DNA of 64,000 bases from Simmondsia chinensis (taxonomy: Eukaryota > Streptophyta > Magnoliopsida > Caryophyllales > Simmondsiaceae), in NCBI GenBank assembly GCA_018398585.1, contig JAGTTD010000024.1:7220071-7284070 (forward strand), in the 5' to 3' direction. Within the stretch, counting starts at the first letter, position 1. The number at the start of each line of letters is the position of its first letter. The notes beneath the pieces were generated by a model, which worked only from the letters and a program-made list of their open reading frames with translations, had not been told where the DNA came from and ran no database searches. Positions 43,510-55,444 of this stretch are shown piece by piece. The translations under genes and the position numbers were made by a program.

Positions 43510-44730
43510 GTGTTATTTTTTTTTATAATTACAGTCACCTGCTCGGGATTGCCCTCTTTATCCTCAATCAGCTACATCTGCCCAGGCTTTTACTTTTTTG
43601 GTCCTGATTCTCACAGTTCTGATGCATGGTTCCTCAATTCCAATGCTTCCTTTCATACGACTCACTCTCCAGGTATATTGTCCTCTTTACGTCCTTACAC
43701 TGGCTCTGACTTTGTTCAAGTTGGTAATGGTTTGGTTATTCCCATTTCTCATATTGGATCAACTTTCATTCAAAAATTTCCCCACCCTTACAAACTACAT
43801 AATGTTTTGGTCACTCCTTAAATTGCAAAAAATCTCATTTTTGTTCGGCAATTTACAACTGATAACAATTGCAATGTTGAATTTGACCCTTTTGGTTTCT
43901 CTATAAAGGATCTTTCAACGAAGAACGAAACACTCAGGTGGAATAGTCCCGGTCCTCTTTACACTTTCTCTACACCTTTCTCATCCGTTTCGTCGGCTGT
44001 GTCCCTTACTGCCTCTCAAGTCTCCTCTGATACGTGGCACCAGCATCTTTGTCATCCCAGTCAGGCAGTTTTATCCAGTTTTATCCAGTTTAATCCATTG
44101 TTATTCTTTACATTGCTCAAATAAAATTTCTAGTTCACGGTTGTGTCATGCCTGTCAGTTAGGCAAACATCTGCGTCTTCATTTGTCTCCCTTGTTTTCT
44201 TGTACTTCAAAACCCTTTGAGCTAGTGCATTCTGATTTATAGACATCTCCTGTGATAAGTGTTAGTGGTTATCGTTTTTGTTTGCTTATTTTGGATGATT
44301 TTATGCATTATTGTTGGGTGTTTCCTTTGCGTCACAAATCTAAGGCTTTGAAGTGCTTTAAACATTTTCGGGCATATGTGGTCAATCAGTTCGCTTTGGA
44401 TATCAAGGCTTTTCAATGTGACCACGGTACGGAATTTGATAACACTGGTCTTATTGAGTATTTGGCTAATAATGGAATATTACATCATTTTTCGTGTGTT
44501 GCAACTTCCCAACAAAATGGGAAAGCCGAACAAATGCATCGAACTTTACTTAACATGGTGCGCACTCTACTATTTACATGCTTCTTTACCCATGTGTTTA
44601 TGGATTGAGGCTCTTCACACTGTTGTTTACTTATTGAATTTATTGCCTACACCTCTACTCCAAAATTGCACCCCTTATGAGGCTCTCTTTCACAAAAAAC
44701 CGTGTTGCCCATGAAATCTTGGCAGCTTTT
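43510..44730 (+). pseudogene. Copia C protease and integrase, first part (broken)
   Basis: The protease stretch reads DAWFLNSNASFHTTHSPGIL, where the expected DSG triad is NSN, followed by VQVGNGLVIPISHIGST. The integrase zinc region is near 44030-44170 (WHQHLCHPSQAV, CHACQLGKHLRL). 44252-44608 carries FCLLILDDFMHYCWVFPLRHKS, FQCDHGTEFD (Asp) and GILHHFSCVATSQQNGKAEQMHR (Glu kept). A shift near 44600 moves to LPMCLWIEALHTVVYLLNLLPT and TPYEALFHKKP, where the L1 LINE begins. Confidence 0.83.
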
Positions 44731-46350
44731 AAAAGAAAACAGGGGAAATTGGGCTAGATTGTAGCTAAACTCGACATGGAAAAGGCTTATGACAGAATAG
44801 AGTGGCAGTTCCTAGCCGAGGCCCTCAAGAAGTTAGGCTTCCATGAGAAGTGGATCGGCTGGGTTATGGAATGTGTATCAACAACGTCCTTCTCAGTGCT
44901 GGTTGATGACAAATCCATGGGGTGGTTCTCCCCGTCGGAGACCCACTATCTCCGTATCTGTTCATCCTGTGCCTTGAGGTCCTGGAAACCAATCTCTAGG
45001 AGCTTTGTATGGTAAGGAAAACAGGTATTGGTATCAGAATAGCAAGAGGAGCTGCACAAATTCCAGGATTATTCTTCGCTGACGACTGCCTTCTATTCTG
45101 TGAAGGGAAGGTAGAAGCAGCTCAAGTATTAAACAACATGATTAGTATTTTTGGTGAGGACTCAGGTCTTCTGGTTAACAGAGCAAATTCTTCTACTGTT
45201 TTTTCTACCAATGTAGAGAGACAGCATAGACAGCAGATGAGTGACATCTTGGGGATTCCGAATAGCAACGTGCTGGGAAAATATCTCGGGTGCAATTTTG
45301 GGATTGGAAGGTTCCTCTCCCAGGTATCTGGGGATCTGATCTCTCGAATGGAATCGAAAGTCTCGAGATGGAAAGCTAGAAAGCTTTCTAAAGAAGGACG
45401 TGCCACACTGATTCAAGCTTCGGTCGAAACTATGCCAAGCCACATCATGCAGTGCTTCAGATTGCCAAAGACCGTCTGCAAGCAAGGAGATAGAATATGT
45501 AGACAGTTCTTCTGGAACAAGGATAATAGGAAAGGAATTAATCTTGCAGCTTGGAGTAAGGTCTTTAAACCCAGGAGTGCAGGAGGGCTTAGGCTTCGTA
45601 AGATGGAAGCCGTAAACTGAGCTTTCCTTTGCAAATTGGGATGGATAGTTCTGATGAATGAAGATGGTTTATGGGTCAAGCTATTCAGGGATAAATATCT
45701 CAATGATAAGCATCTTTTTGAGTACCGAAAGAAGAATTCCGACTCCCCGACATGGAAAGGCATCCTGGATACCCGCTCGCTTCTGAGGAAAGGCCTTTAG
45801 TGGAGGGTGGGTAATGGTGCCCACATAAATTTCTGGACTGGTTGGTGGGTTTTAAATGGCCCGATGTTGGAGAATCAAGGGGTGAATGGGGATAGCATTG
45901 ATATTTCCCTCAAAGTAAAAGACTTCATTTTTTATGGGGAATGGAATAGAGAGGCTCTGAGCGCTGTTGTGTCTCAAGACATTTTGCATAATATTCTAAG
46001 GGTACCTCTCCCAAAGAAATGGACAAAAGACCATTTATGCTGGGGCTTCACGAGTTATGGGGAATTTAGTGTGAAGTCTGCAAACTGGCTGGCCATAACT
46101 TGAGTTGGGAAGACAAAAACAGTTGGGAATTCAAGTGGATTTGGAATATGGATATCCATCCAAAGGTGAAAGTCTTCATCTAGCAAGTCTTGAACAATTG
46201 TCTGGCCACTAGGTAACAAATGAAGAAGCGAATCCCTAACTGGAATGATGAGTGTATCTGGTACAAGGCTAATATGGAGGACATATCACATATTCTCCTA
46301 AACTGCCCCCGCACCAAGGATGTCTAGAGGAATGCAGCTGTTGCCGGCTG
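44730..46350 (+). pseudogene. L1 LINE reverse transcriptase and zf-RVT domain (broken)
   Basis: Starts LDMEKAYDRIEWQFL, RT motif A with its Asp. 45009-45620 has the polymerase motif FADD (IPGLFFADDCLLFCEG), then YLGCNFGIGRF, WKARKLSKEGRATLIQASVETMP and FFWNKDNRKGINLAAWSKV, the L1 thumb region. 45807-46103 continues GNGAHINFWTGWWV. The zinc region around 46000-46330 reads DHLCWGFTSYGEFSVKSA and ILLNCPRTKDV. Frame breaks at 45010, 45620, 45800, 46101 and later. Confidence 0.87.
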
Positions 46351-46639
46351 GGGTATGACTAAGCCGTCCAATTACAGGATTGAAGACGAACTGAGATCAA
46401 GAAGGGGAAGAAACAATGCAAAAATTTTGGTGGTTCTCTGTTGGGGTCTTTGGAAGGACAGGAGCTCAGCTATCTTCAGGAGTGAGAACTCCCTCCTGGT
46501 CCAGACAGTCAAAAGGGTCCGGGCCATGTGTATGGAGTGGGAGTTTAGGAATAGGCTTGGATTTTTTGATTGCTCCTCTACTAGGGAGGCTACCAAGAGC
46601 AAAGTTGTGAATACATGGGTTACCTAGGTCCCCCCGGAA

Positions 46640-47125
46640 GAGGGTTGGTGGAAGATGAACTTTAATGGGTCCAGACGTGGGTCTGAAGCTGCTACTTGAT
46701 TCATCATCCGAAACCATAGAGGCGAGATCATTGCGAGTGGCTCTAGAAGACTGGGTAATGCCTCAATCATTGTGGCTGAAGCGTTAGCTACTAGGGATGG
46801 AATCTTAAAGGCTGTTCAGAGGGGTGCTTCGCGTTTTATTTTGGAAGGAGATAACCAGGTGGTGATCAGAACCCTTCAGGGTAGGTTTGCTTGCCTCAGT
46901 GAGATCCGTGCCATCATGGAGGATATTCAGTTAATTTGTCAAAGTCTGCAGTTCTTCTCGTTCTCTCATGTGTATAGAGAAGCTAACAGGTCTGCGGACT
47001 TTGTGGCAGGTGAGGGCTACAAGCGATCGGATTTCGTAGTCGGAAATTTGGATCCTTCTAGCACCCTCATCCTTATTTCCCGTTCTGACGCTTCAGGCAG
47101 CCCAGTGCTTAGAGGGGGGATCTGA
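46640..47125 (+). pseudogene. L1 LINE C-terminal RNase H
   Basis: Read from about 46655: KMNFNGSRRG, where the first catalytic Asp of NFDGS is Asn, then RNHRGEIIASGSRRLG after a stop near 46697. 46772-47125 encodes VAEALATRDGILKAVQRGASRFILEGDNQVV, with Glu of AEA and Asp of EGDN present, and HVYREANRSADFVAGEG, with the last catalytic Asp in SADF. This is the plant-type RNase H (RVT_3) added to L1 LINEs. It ends about 30 bp before the poly-A. Confidence 0.85.
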
Positions 47126-47173
47126 AGCTGCTGCCTTTGTCTTTACCATTATCAAAAAAAAAAAAAAAAAAAA

Positions 47174-47720
47174 GTGTAATTGGGTGTGCATGCTATCCAA
47201 ATCTCTCCCACGTGGCCTCCTATAAACTTGCCCCCTCGCTCCACTCTATGTGTCTTTTTGGGGTACCGTGATCGCCATAAAGGTTTTCGATGCCTTGACC
47301 TGTTCACCAACAAGCTCATTATATCTCATCATGTGAAATTTAATGAAGAACATTTACCATATGCTACTATGCCTCTCGCCCTTCCCCACATTCCTATGAC
47401 GTGTTCAGCTTCACTAACCCTATTTCTCGTATCCCTAATGCTCTCACCTTCCCATCAGCCCCACCTCGAAATTTGGCACCAACCATGCTCTAGCCTAGCC
47501 TCCTGCAGTCCCAGACCCGCAAAACCCAATTTCTGTATTCGAACTCCATGTCCCGCATATCCCAAAACCGCAGCCCCTATCACTCGGTGAAGTTGACCAG
47601 CCAGCTCTCCCTCCTGTTCCTACCACTAACATCAGTAAATCACTACTAGGGGTAAAGCCTGTGTATCCAAGAAAAAGGTTATTCCTTCTTTAACAGCTTC
47701 CACTATTCCCTCTGCTCTTC
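47174..47720 (+). pseudogene. Copia C integrase C-terminal part
   Basis: Resumes after the LINE with GCACYPNLS in one frame, then PPRSTLCVFLGYRDRHKGFRCLDL and HHVKFNEEHLPY in another (47180-47590), the signature of the Copia integrase end. The Pro/Ser-rich linker toward RT follows (VPNALTFPSAPPR-type sequence in shifted frame). Confidence 0.8.
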
Positions 47721-47739
47721 AGGAACCTCATTCTTATCA

Positions 47740-49229
47740 CAGCGCCTCCAAGGATCCAAGATGGTGTAAGGCTATACGTGAAGAGTATGATGCTCTTTTA
47801 CCCAATGACACTTGGGATCTTGTTCCTTGCCCCCACGGTGCTAATATTGTTGGTTCTAAATGGGGTATATCGTGTCACGAAATGTTCTACTGGAGCTACT
47901 GAGCACTTAAAAACTCGTTTAGTTGCTCAAGGATATACTTAGCAAGCCGGTGTTGATTATGATGATACCTTTAGTCCCATCATTAAACCCATTACTGTTC
48001 GTACCATTCTATCTCTTGCATGCTCTCGTCATTGGCCTATCCATTAGCTTGATGTTAAGAATGCTTTTTTGAATGTTCATTTGTCTGAGGTCGTCTATAT
48101 GCAGCAACCCAAGGGTTTCATTGATCCAGCGCATCCTGATTATTTTTATCGCCTCAAGAGGGTGCTATATGGACTCAAACAATATCCTCGGGCTTGGTAC
48201 CAACGCCTGGTACCAACACTTTGCTACATTCCTTCTAGGCCATGGCTTTAGTTCCAGTAAATCCGACTCCGCACTCTTCATCTACTGCAAAGGTGCTGAT
48301 ATGGTTATTCTTTTGCTCTATGTTGATGGTATCGTTCTCACTGCTTCCTCTATGCCTCTATTATGTTTTGTTATGACTAAACTGAAACAGGAGTTCAGTA
48401 TCACAGATTTGGGTCCGCTTAACTATTTTATGGGTATTTCAGTTACTCGTGACAAGCATGGCCTCTTTCTCTCTCAATCGAAATACGATATTGAACTGTT
48501 ACAGTGTAGTGGTATGTCTCAGGCTAACTCAGTCGATACTCTTATAGACTGTAAAGAAAAACTCTTTGCCGCTCCTGACAGCCCACCCTTTTCTGACCCT
48601 GCTAAATATCAAAGTATTGTTGGAGCTCTTCAGTATTTCACATTCACTAGACCTAACACTACCTATGCCGTTCAACAAGTCTACTATCCTTGCATGACCC
48701 CTGTGGCATACACTTCAAGGCAGTAAAACATGTACTCCTCTACATTTCAGGGACACTTACCTTTGGCCTCCAAATTTCTCCTTCATCTTGTGATCAACTA
48801 GTCAGTTTCTCCGATGCTGATAGGGCTGGGTGTCCTAACACCCAATGCTCTACCTCTGGCTATTGTGTTTTTTTGGGCTCTAACCTTCTCTCTTGGTCAT
48901 CTCAGCGACATCACATGGTTTCTAGATCTAGTGCCAAAGCCGAATATCATGGTGTTGCTAATGTAGATGCTGAAACAATATGGCTACGCTTCTTGCTTCA
49001 TGAGTTAGGCATCGTGCTCCGTAAGGCTACTATTTTGTACTGTGATAATGTGAGTGCCACTTATCTCGCAAGTAATCCAGTTCAGCATCAACGTACCAAG
49101 CATGTAGAAATGGGCATTCATTCGTCTGGGAATGCGTTGCTCTCGGTCAAATACGGGTTCTTCATGTTCCCTCTTCACAGCAATATGCTGATATCTTCAC
49201 CAAGGTCTCCCAAAATTCCTTTTTTATGA
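47740..49229 (+). pseudogene. Copia C reverse transcriptase and RNase H (broken)
   Basis: RT begins near 47755 (DPRWCKAIREEYDALLPNDTWDLVP). 48069-48251 holds the conserved YGLKQ block ([16 protein letters not shown]). 48073-48726 carries the polymerase motif YVDG (ILLLYVDGIVLTASS), where the second Asp is Gly, then FSITDLGPLNYFMGISV and LFLSQSKYDIELL. 48690-49229 is RNase H: FSDADRAGC (Asp), WSSQRHHMVSRSSAKAEYHG (Glu) and YCDNVSATYLA. Stops and shifts disrupt the frame before 48069 and near 48720. Confidence 0.87.
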
Positions 49230-49280
49230 GTTTAGGTGCAATCTTCGCGTTCGCCAAGCTCTCTCTACGATTGAGGGGAG

Positions 49281-49487
49281 TGTTAGGATATTAAAATGGT
49301 ATTGTTGATATTATTGCCATATTAGGTTGATATTGTAGATATTCTGCATCTTAGGGTATTATTGTGATGTGATTGTGATTCTATGTAATCTCCAATTATT
49401 TTGTACCTTATATATATATATATATATATATAAATGTATGTATGATATAGCTCCCCCTTTCCAAGCGGAGTGGGGATTCAATTAACA
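49281..49487 (+). repeat. 3' LTR of Copia C
   Basis: TGTTAGGATATT to ATTAACA, after polypurine TTGAGGGGAG. (TA)n at about 49410-49431. Confidence 0.88.
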
Positions 49488-49616
49488 AATTTAGATCTAA
49501 ATACATAATTTCAAGCTCAGGCTCCATTTGTTTCAAAACGAAAATAAATTCTTGGAAATGGTTTTCCTTCTTTTAGTTTTTTGGCACACACCTTTTTACG
49601 GAAAGCGTTTTCCGAC

Positions 49617-50090
49617 TCCATATGTGAGCCTAATAATAAGAATCCCACATTGGAGTCGTGAGAGAGAAGAGACCGCCTTTACTCCACCTATTGCTAATTA
49701 GTTTTAGTATGGAACCCCATTGCACTGTGTCCTTAGGAATAGGAGTATATTTGTGTTTGGTGTGCCGAGGTCTTCTCCAGTTAATGTAGGATCCAAGTGG
49801 ATCGAAGAAGGCAAGTGTTGCGTTTGTCGAAGACTCACATGTGAGGGGAGATTGTTGGGGCTCCACATATGAGCCTAATAATTAGAATCCCACATTGGAG
49901 TTGTGAGAGAGAAGAGATCACCTTATAAATTTAGTGCGTTACTCAACCTATTACCAATTGATTTTAGGATGGAACCCCACTTAGGCTTATGTGTGGATCT
50001 CGATATGCCAACTCCATGGGTTGGGCCTAAAAGACCCGGTGTAAAATTTAATAGAAGTCACCATTTCAAGAGGTTTAAAAAGTTTTGGGC
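49617..50090 (+). mobile_element. Deleted Copia-type LTR pair
   Basis: Two related blocks: 49617-49715 and about 49853-49985 share ATGAGCCTAATAATTAGAATCC-type sequence, CCCACATTGGAGT-GTGAGAGAGAAGAGA and GGATGGAACCCC. The second is preceded by polypurine GTGAGGGGAGAT and starts TGTTGGGGCTCC, as a 3' LTR does. Only about 130 bp lie between, without a clear primer site, so it is a deletion derivative or TRIM-like unit. Confidence 0.6.
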
Positions 50091-50094
50091 ATAG

Positions 50095-50287
50095 TCGGTC
50101 GTAATATTGATCATACCGAAATGAATTAGACGGGTTCATAAATTGCTAGAGATAAAAATGTGGGAAAAGGACTGGATGAATAATGATCAGTCGGGTCCAA
50201 ATCATGAGCTAAATTATGTGATCCAATATGATTTTCATTTCTAACTATTATTTTATATTTTAAAGGCCTTGACTACTCATGATATGA
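50095..50287. other. Unassigned A/T-rich sequence
   Basis: Under 200 bp between the deleted LTR pair and the MULE. Nothing recognised. Confidence 0.4.
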
Positions 50288-50296
50288 TAAATATAA

Positions 50297-51634
50297 AAAC
50301 AATTGATCTAAAAATAACTCCACTATATGTCAATATACCAAAAAATAACCCAACTCTATTTTCTAATAAAAAAATAATCCAACTCTAACTTTTCTACCAA
50401 AAAATAACCAATCTCTAATCTTTTTATCAAAAATAACTCAACTCTATTTTCTAACCAAAAAATAACCCAACTCTAACTTTTCTACCAAAAGATAAACTAA
50501 CTCTAACCTTTCTACCAAAAAATAACTCAACTCTAAAATTAATTTAAAAAAATATTGAATTGGTGGCTAAGCATGGAGTGTGTTATGATGCTCCGACAAC
50601 TTCTATGTATTTTTGGTTTGGCTTGATTTCTTTTCCCAACTAACCAAACTAAAAATACGTATTTTTCGATAATTGAGTACAATCCCACAAAAGAGCAATA
50701 TCTGGGGACGCAAAACAAGCAAAACAACAAAGGAATACAACTAGAGAACTAGGGCTACAAATGAGCCGAGCCAAGCTGAGCCAAACCATAGCTTGCTTCG
50801 CTCGGCTTGTTAACTAAATGAAACCAGTTCGGTATCGGTATCATTTATCTAACTGAGCCGTATATCTGTGGTCAACTCAATTCATTTATTAAATGAGACC
50901 GGCTTGTTATTGAAATCATTTAGGTTTGATTATTTGGCAAGTTGGCTCGTTGAGTTTTGTCGACTCATTGCGCTCATTTACTTGGCTCGTTAAGCTTCTT
51001 TATTAGACTTATTATACTCATTTATTATTATTGTTACTTGAATTTTCAGAAAATGATGATAAAATAAATCATGTATAGAAATTAGAAATAAAAAATACAT
51101 ACATGTAATTCCATTCTGCAATGTAGACATGCGAGCCAATAATTGAACCGGCTCATGAGCCCATAAACGAGCCGGCTCATGAGCCTTGTGAGCCTTTCGA
51201 GTCGAGTTGGCCTCGATTTGATTTGGCTCGTTTATTTAAATGAGCCGCCCTTAAATGAGTCAAGCAGGCTCTCGAGTCGCCTTATATGAACCTAAGCTGA
51301 GTCTTTAACGAGCCGAGTCAAACTAGCTCACGAGCTAGCTTTGCTATTTTGTAGCCCTACAGAGAACAAGTCAACCCAAAAATACATAGAAAAAACATAT
51401 ATTTTTGAAGTATCATACCACGCATCACAATTTAGTATTATTTAAATCAAATTTTTAGAGTTGGGTTATTTTAAGATTAATTTTAAAGTTTGGTTATTTT
51501 TTGATAGAAAAGTTAGAGTTGTGTTATTTTTTGGTAGAAAAGTTAGAGTTGGGTTATTTTTTTGTTAGAAAATAGAGTTTGGTTATTTTTTGGTATATTG
51601 ACATAGAGTTGGGTTATTTTTAGATTAATTGTTG
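50297..51634. mobile_element. Non-autonomous MULE-like foldback element
   Basis: Nine-base direct repeats TAAATATAA at 50288-50296 and 51635-51643 flank the element; 9-bp duplications are typical of Mutator-like elements. Long inverted arms begin CAATTGATCTAAAAATAAC (50300) and match the complement of the right end. Arms are built of repeated units such as CCAAAAAATAACCCAACTCT; the left arm has more units than the right. Inverted similarity reaches CTATGTATTTTTGG near 50605 and 51390. No transposase. The hAT MITE at 50750-51359 sits in the former loop. Confidence 0.85.
50750..51359. mobile_element. hAT-type MITE nested in the MULE
   Basis: 610 bp with terminal inverted repeats TAGGGCTACAAA / TTTGTAGCCCTA. 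Eight-base flanks TAGAGAAC (50742-50749) and CAGAGAAC (51360-51367) differ by one base, fitting the 8-bp hAT duplication. The interior has repeated GAGCC / GGCTC words (GAGCCGAGCC, GGCTCATGAGCC). No coding sequence. Confidence 0.85.
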
Positions 51635-51643
51635 TAAATATAA

Positions 51644-52339
51644 TTACGAAACTATGTTTACATCAACCAAAGCACAAAAAAAAAAAAAAAATATTCATAG
51701 ATTATAACTTTTCTTAGAAAATAATTTTTGATATATATTTTGAGAATCTATCACTTAAGTATCTTAAAGTTTGAGGATTTATCAAATAAATGCATGACTT
51801 TTAATACATACAATGAGGTACCCTGAGGTTTCAAGGCTTTATAACCCAAGTATCTTGAAGTTTAAAGTTCGATAATTTTTTATTAGAAATTTTTATTGTA
51901 GAATATAATTATAATAACATATGTGTCCTCTGTCGTAAGAGTAGGATTTTTAATTGTAAAATGATAATATGACATATTAATTCACTAATATGTGATATAT
52001 TTTGTCATAATTTCATAAAGTTTTCTTCATACTGCAGGTTTTTTGTTAAAGACATGGATATAATTTATATATATTACTGTAATCATGTACCATGTCAACA
52101 TTTAGTAATGAAAATTGTTTAGAAATTGATAAAAATTTAGCTTTGAAATATCAAATGACTTCATTCTATATATTGAAATGTGTAGGTTATTTAGGTGACA
52201 GTTGGTCAAACTTCAAGTCTCTAAGTGATGAATTTCCTATGTTCTTTCCATTAAAAATTTACTTCTTCACAACTAAAGGAAACCTATATAACTTATAATA
52301 TATTGTATTGGTACTTTTGTTGTCTTTTTCTTTTCATAA
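51644..52339. other. A/T-rich sequence without a gene
   Basis: About 700 bp. The short frame at 52092-52298 has no family resemblance and the base bias of the surrounding sequence. Nothing assigned. Confidence 0.4.
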
Positions 52340-53592
52340 TTGAGTACAGCTGTTTTTTTTTTTTTTTTTTGCTTTGTTTTTCACATGTAAAAATTTATCT
52401 TATGAATTTTAATTTTTAAAAATTATTTTTATATAATTTTCAATTTTTATTCGTATCATTAATTATGTTTGGAAAAATTAAATTTACTCATCTCATAAAT
52501 AAATAATACATCTAATGAATTCTTTAGTACTTTTTCGACGGCAATAAAAATCAGAGGCTTGCACAGAAATCTCAGTAATAATTTAAATCTAGCTCCAAAT
52601 GGGTTAAATTAATTATCATTATCTCGTGATAAAATTTAATCACCATTTAATGGGACTTAATTTCACTAAATAAATCTCACTGCACTTGAGACTTAAACCA
52701 TTTATTTGATATTTCCCAAATAGACTACATTGATGACAACAACCCCTCCACTGGATATCCATGATAAAGAATAAATGCAACTACTACCATTATGCTTCTC
52801 ATAGTTTCTCCATTAGTAACCAACTCATCCTTCACTGAATAATTTATTTATACTTGAACATATTCACAATATAAATTCCAAATATCAAACACCTAGAATA
52901 CTTTGGCCAAAGATTTCGAACTATTCAAACACTTGCGAATCAACTAAGAGGACATCTGTATCTCATAAAAGACTGTAGATTCCGTACTGAATACTTGATC
53001 CTCGTCACACTTCATGCCACTACCTAGTATACGTCGGAATTCAGTCATTTTTCTAGACCTTACTTATAGCACACCAAAGCAACTAACGTTCCTTGCACAA
53101 ATCCATTATACTCTTAGGATTTGGAGTCGTCATTCAAACAGTACCGCATGAATTACTCATCTCTGATAGTAGTCTAGAAAAAAGCAACTCACATGGTCCA
53201 ACTCAGTGTATCAATATTATTAAACACACCAATCTAACACTTTTGGATCAACATCCACATAACCAAGACAAGTCATCTAAAGTGTCGAGTCATGGTCTTA
53301 ACAGATAAGTAGTTCAAACTTATCACTGACCACGAGTTATTCAAAAAATATTCCATAAAATTTGTTCAAAATCTATCTGTGACTTAATCTCATTATCCTC
53401 TTAGAACGAACATGTGAAATGTAATTTGAGAACTCTGTCAATTTCACATAGGTTAATTAAAAAGAAAATAACATGCAATATATATGCTCACTTACCCGAA
53501 TTTAACGGGAAAACGACTAAAACTTTTATTTTATTCATTAATAAGGTAATATTTATAGAATAAATCTGGATTTTCAAACACTATTCCTAACA
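52340..53592 (-). repeat. 3' LTR of Copia D (outer 5' part missing)
   Basis: Aligns with 59370-60597 (for example CCAAAGATTTCGAACTA, AACCAAGACAAGTCATCTAA). The first 700 bp of the 58651-60597 LTR are absent, so it is truncated at its left side. The end CTAACA at 53592 abuts the polypurine tract (complement of ATCTCCCACTTGTCC). Confidence 0.8.
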
Positions 53593-53649
53593 ATCTCCCA
53601 CTTGTCCTAAATCCAATTTATTACAAACTTTATACATATCCGTTCTATG

Positions 53650-55111
53650 AATGATTCAAAGGTCTACTGAGTCAAAGTCTTTATAAAGTCAATTACTCTA
53701 TTTGAACCAACATGCCTTCTTTGTAGCTTTTGAAGCTGCAACGTATTTAGCCTCTATGATGAAGTCAGCAGTACAAGATTGCTTGACATTCCTCTTACTA
53801 ATGGCTCCTCCTCCAAGGGTCAAGACATATCAAGACATTGAACGTCTGGCATCTCTATCTGACCAGAAGTCTGAATCAGTATAGTCAATTGGAACTAGCT
53901 CGTCACTTTGAAAGATCAACATATAATATCTAGTTCTTCTCAAGTACTTGAGAATATGCTTCACTACCATCCAATGTATCGAACCTGGGTTAGGCTAATA
54001 TCTGCTTACCATACCAACAGTGTAGCAGATATCTGGTCTCATACACAACATGGCATACATGAGGCTTCCCAAAACCAAATCATATGGAACATTCCTCATC
54101 TGCTCCTCCTCTTAAGGTGTCTTAAGACACTTTTCTAAAGAAAGAGGGACTCTATGCCTGAAAGGCAAAACCCTTTCTTGAAGTGCTCCATGCTATACCT
54201 TGACAACATCTTGTCAATATAAGTGGCTTGAGAATGACGCAACATCCTACTCTTATGATCTCGCAGAAGCTTAATCCCAAGAATATAGTTGGCCTCTCCT
54301 GAGTCCTTCATATCGAGCTTACTTGACAACTAAATCCTTACAGATAACAAACACCCCTACATCATTTAATGAGTAGTATATCATCGACATAAAATACTAT
54401 GGAAGTCACTAATTTCTCTTGATGTCGTTTATACATGCATGGTTCATCAACCAATTGCTTAAAACCATAGGACTTATTGAATCTAATATTCCATGAGCCT
54501 GATGCTTACTTCAGTTCATATATCGAAGTCTTCAGTTTGCAAACCATATGCTTCTAATTTTTGCTAATGAAACCGTCTGGTTGTACCATATAGATGTCTT
54601 CTTTAAGATGACCATTCAAAAAGGTCATTTTAACATCCATTTGCCAAATCTCATATTCATAATAAGCTGCAATGGATAGGAGTATACTTATAGACAATAG
54701 TATGGCTACTAGTGAGAAGGTCTCATCATAATCGATTCCTTCCTTTTGGCTAAAACCCTTAGCAACCAGCCTTGCCTTGAAGGTCTTTATGTTACCATCC
54801 ACTCATCTTTTCCTCTTATAGACCCATTTACAACCAATAGACTTAATGCCAATAGGTGCCTCTACAAGATCCCATACCTGATTAGAATATATAGATCCTA
54901 TCTCAGATTTCATTGCTAAGACTCGCTGGTAAGCATCCTTGTCTTTAATTGCCTTATTGTAGCTAAGAGGATCACATTCAATGTCACGGTCAACCATTAA
55001 GGCTCCCGCCATGAACCTGTCAGGTGCGCTGATGATCCTCCCACTACGCCTAGGCTCTCGTGTACCTGAAACATTCCCAACCCTATCAGTAGGTGAATCT
55101 GATACATCCAC
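53650..55111 (-). pseudogene. Copia D reverse transcriptase and RNase H (broken)
   Basis: 55111-54803: EPRRSGRIISAPDRF, AMKSEIGSIYSNQVWDLVEAP, IGCKWVYKRK. 54802-54554: FKARLVAKGFSQKEGIDYDETFS, WQMDVKMTFLNGHLKEDIYM, where DVKTAF is DVKMTF. The polymerase motif YVDD is readable on the minus strand near 54385 (VFYVDDILL). 54329-54135: LDMKDSGEANYILGIKLLRD, YIDKMLSRYSM. RNase H, 53900-53690: SDFWSDRDARR and AISKRNVKQSCTADFIIEAKYVA (Glu). Stops divide the frames. Confidence 0.85.
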
Positions 55112-55444
55112 TCTATCTCAAGTTGTGTCTAACTGTTCAGAATTAACATCATCTTTCTTCTTACACATCTAACACTACTCCGCTTTTGCTTTTGTAGTCT
55201 ATACAAAAATCCTCCCCTAAATGTTTTGCACTAACATTTACAAAATACTTCTGATCAGAAGGACTGTAGAAAAGATCACCATTGATCTTTTGGGATAACC
55301 CCAAAAAGAGATTGGTAAAGTAGCATGACTCATTATGGACCTTACCATCTCTAACAATGTCCTATTCCTTCTTTCTGCAACTCAATTTTGCTGCAGTGTA
55401 TCTGAACACCGCAGCAAATAGCTGAGATCTTATCCCATTTACAG

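Larger units (their letters stand above)
44700..47173 (+). mobile_element. L1-type LINE, 5'-truncated, with poly-A tail
   Basis: Inserted in the integrase of Copia C. It starts inside RT (HEILAAFKRKQG) and ends with an A run at 47154-47173. Copia sequence resumes at 47174 with codons for GCACYPNLS, the expected integrase continuation. Order: RT, zinc-finger RVT domain, RNase H, poly-A, as in plant L1 LINEs. The ORF1 and endonuclease regions are absent through truncation. A target duplication could not be fixed because of the A run. Confidence 0.88.
36890..49487 (+). mobile_element. Copia C, Ty1/Copia retrotransposon carrying Gypsy 3 and an L1 LINE
   Basis: LTRs of 185 bp (36890-37074) and 207 bp (49281-49487) share ATATTGTAGATATT, TCTATGTAATCTCCAATTATT, a (TA)n array and GAGTGGGGATTCAATTAACA. 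The primer site TAGTATTAGAGTC at 37075 is a mutated iMet site. Polypurine TTGAGGGGAG precedes the 3' LTR. Flanks GATTT and AATTT agree at 4 of 5 bases. Gypsy 3 lies in the leader and an L1 LINE in integrase. Gag, protease, integrase, RT and RNase H are all present in pieces. Confidence 0.88.

Noticed and set aside
45122..45763. Three minus-strand frames of 94-116 residues
   Set aside because: Antisense of the L1 LINE reverse transcriptase, which carries FADD and other motifs on the plus strand.
53702..53884. Plus-strand frame of 60 residues
   Set aside because: Antisense of Copia D RNase H, whose sense reading AISKRNVKQSCTADFIIEAK is conserved.
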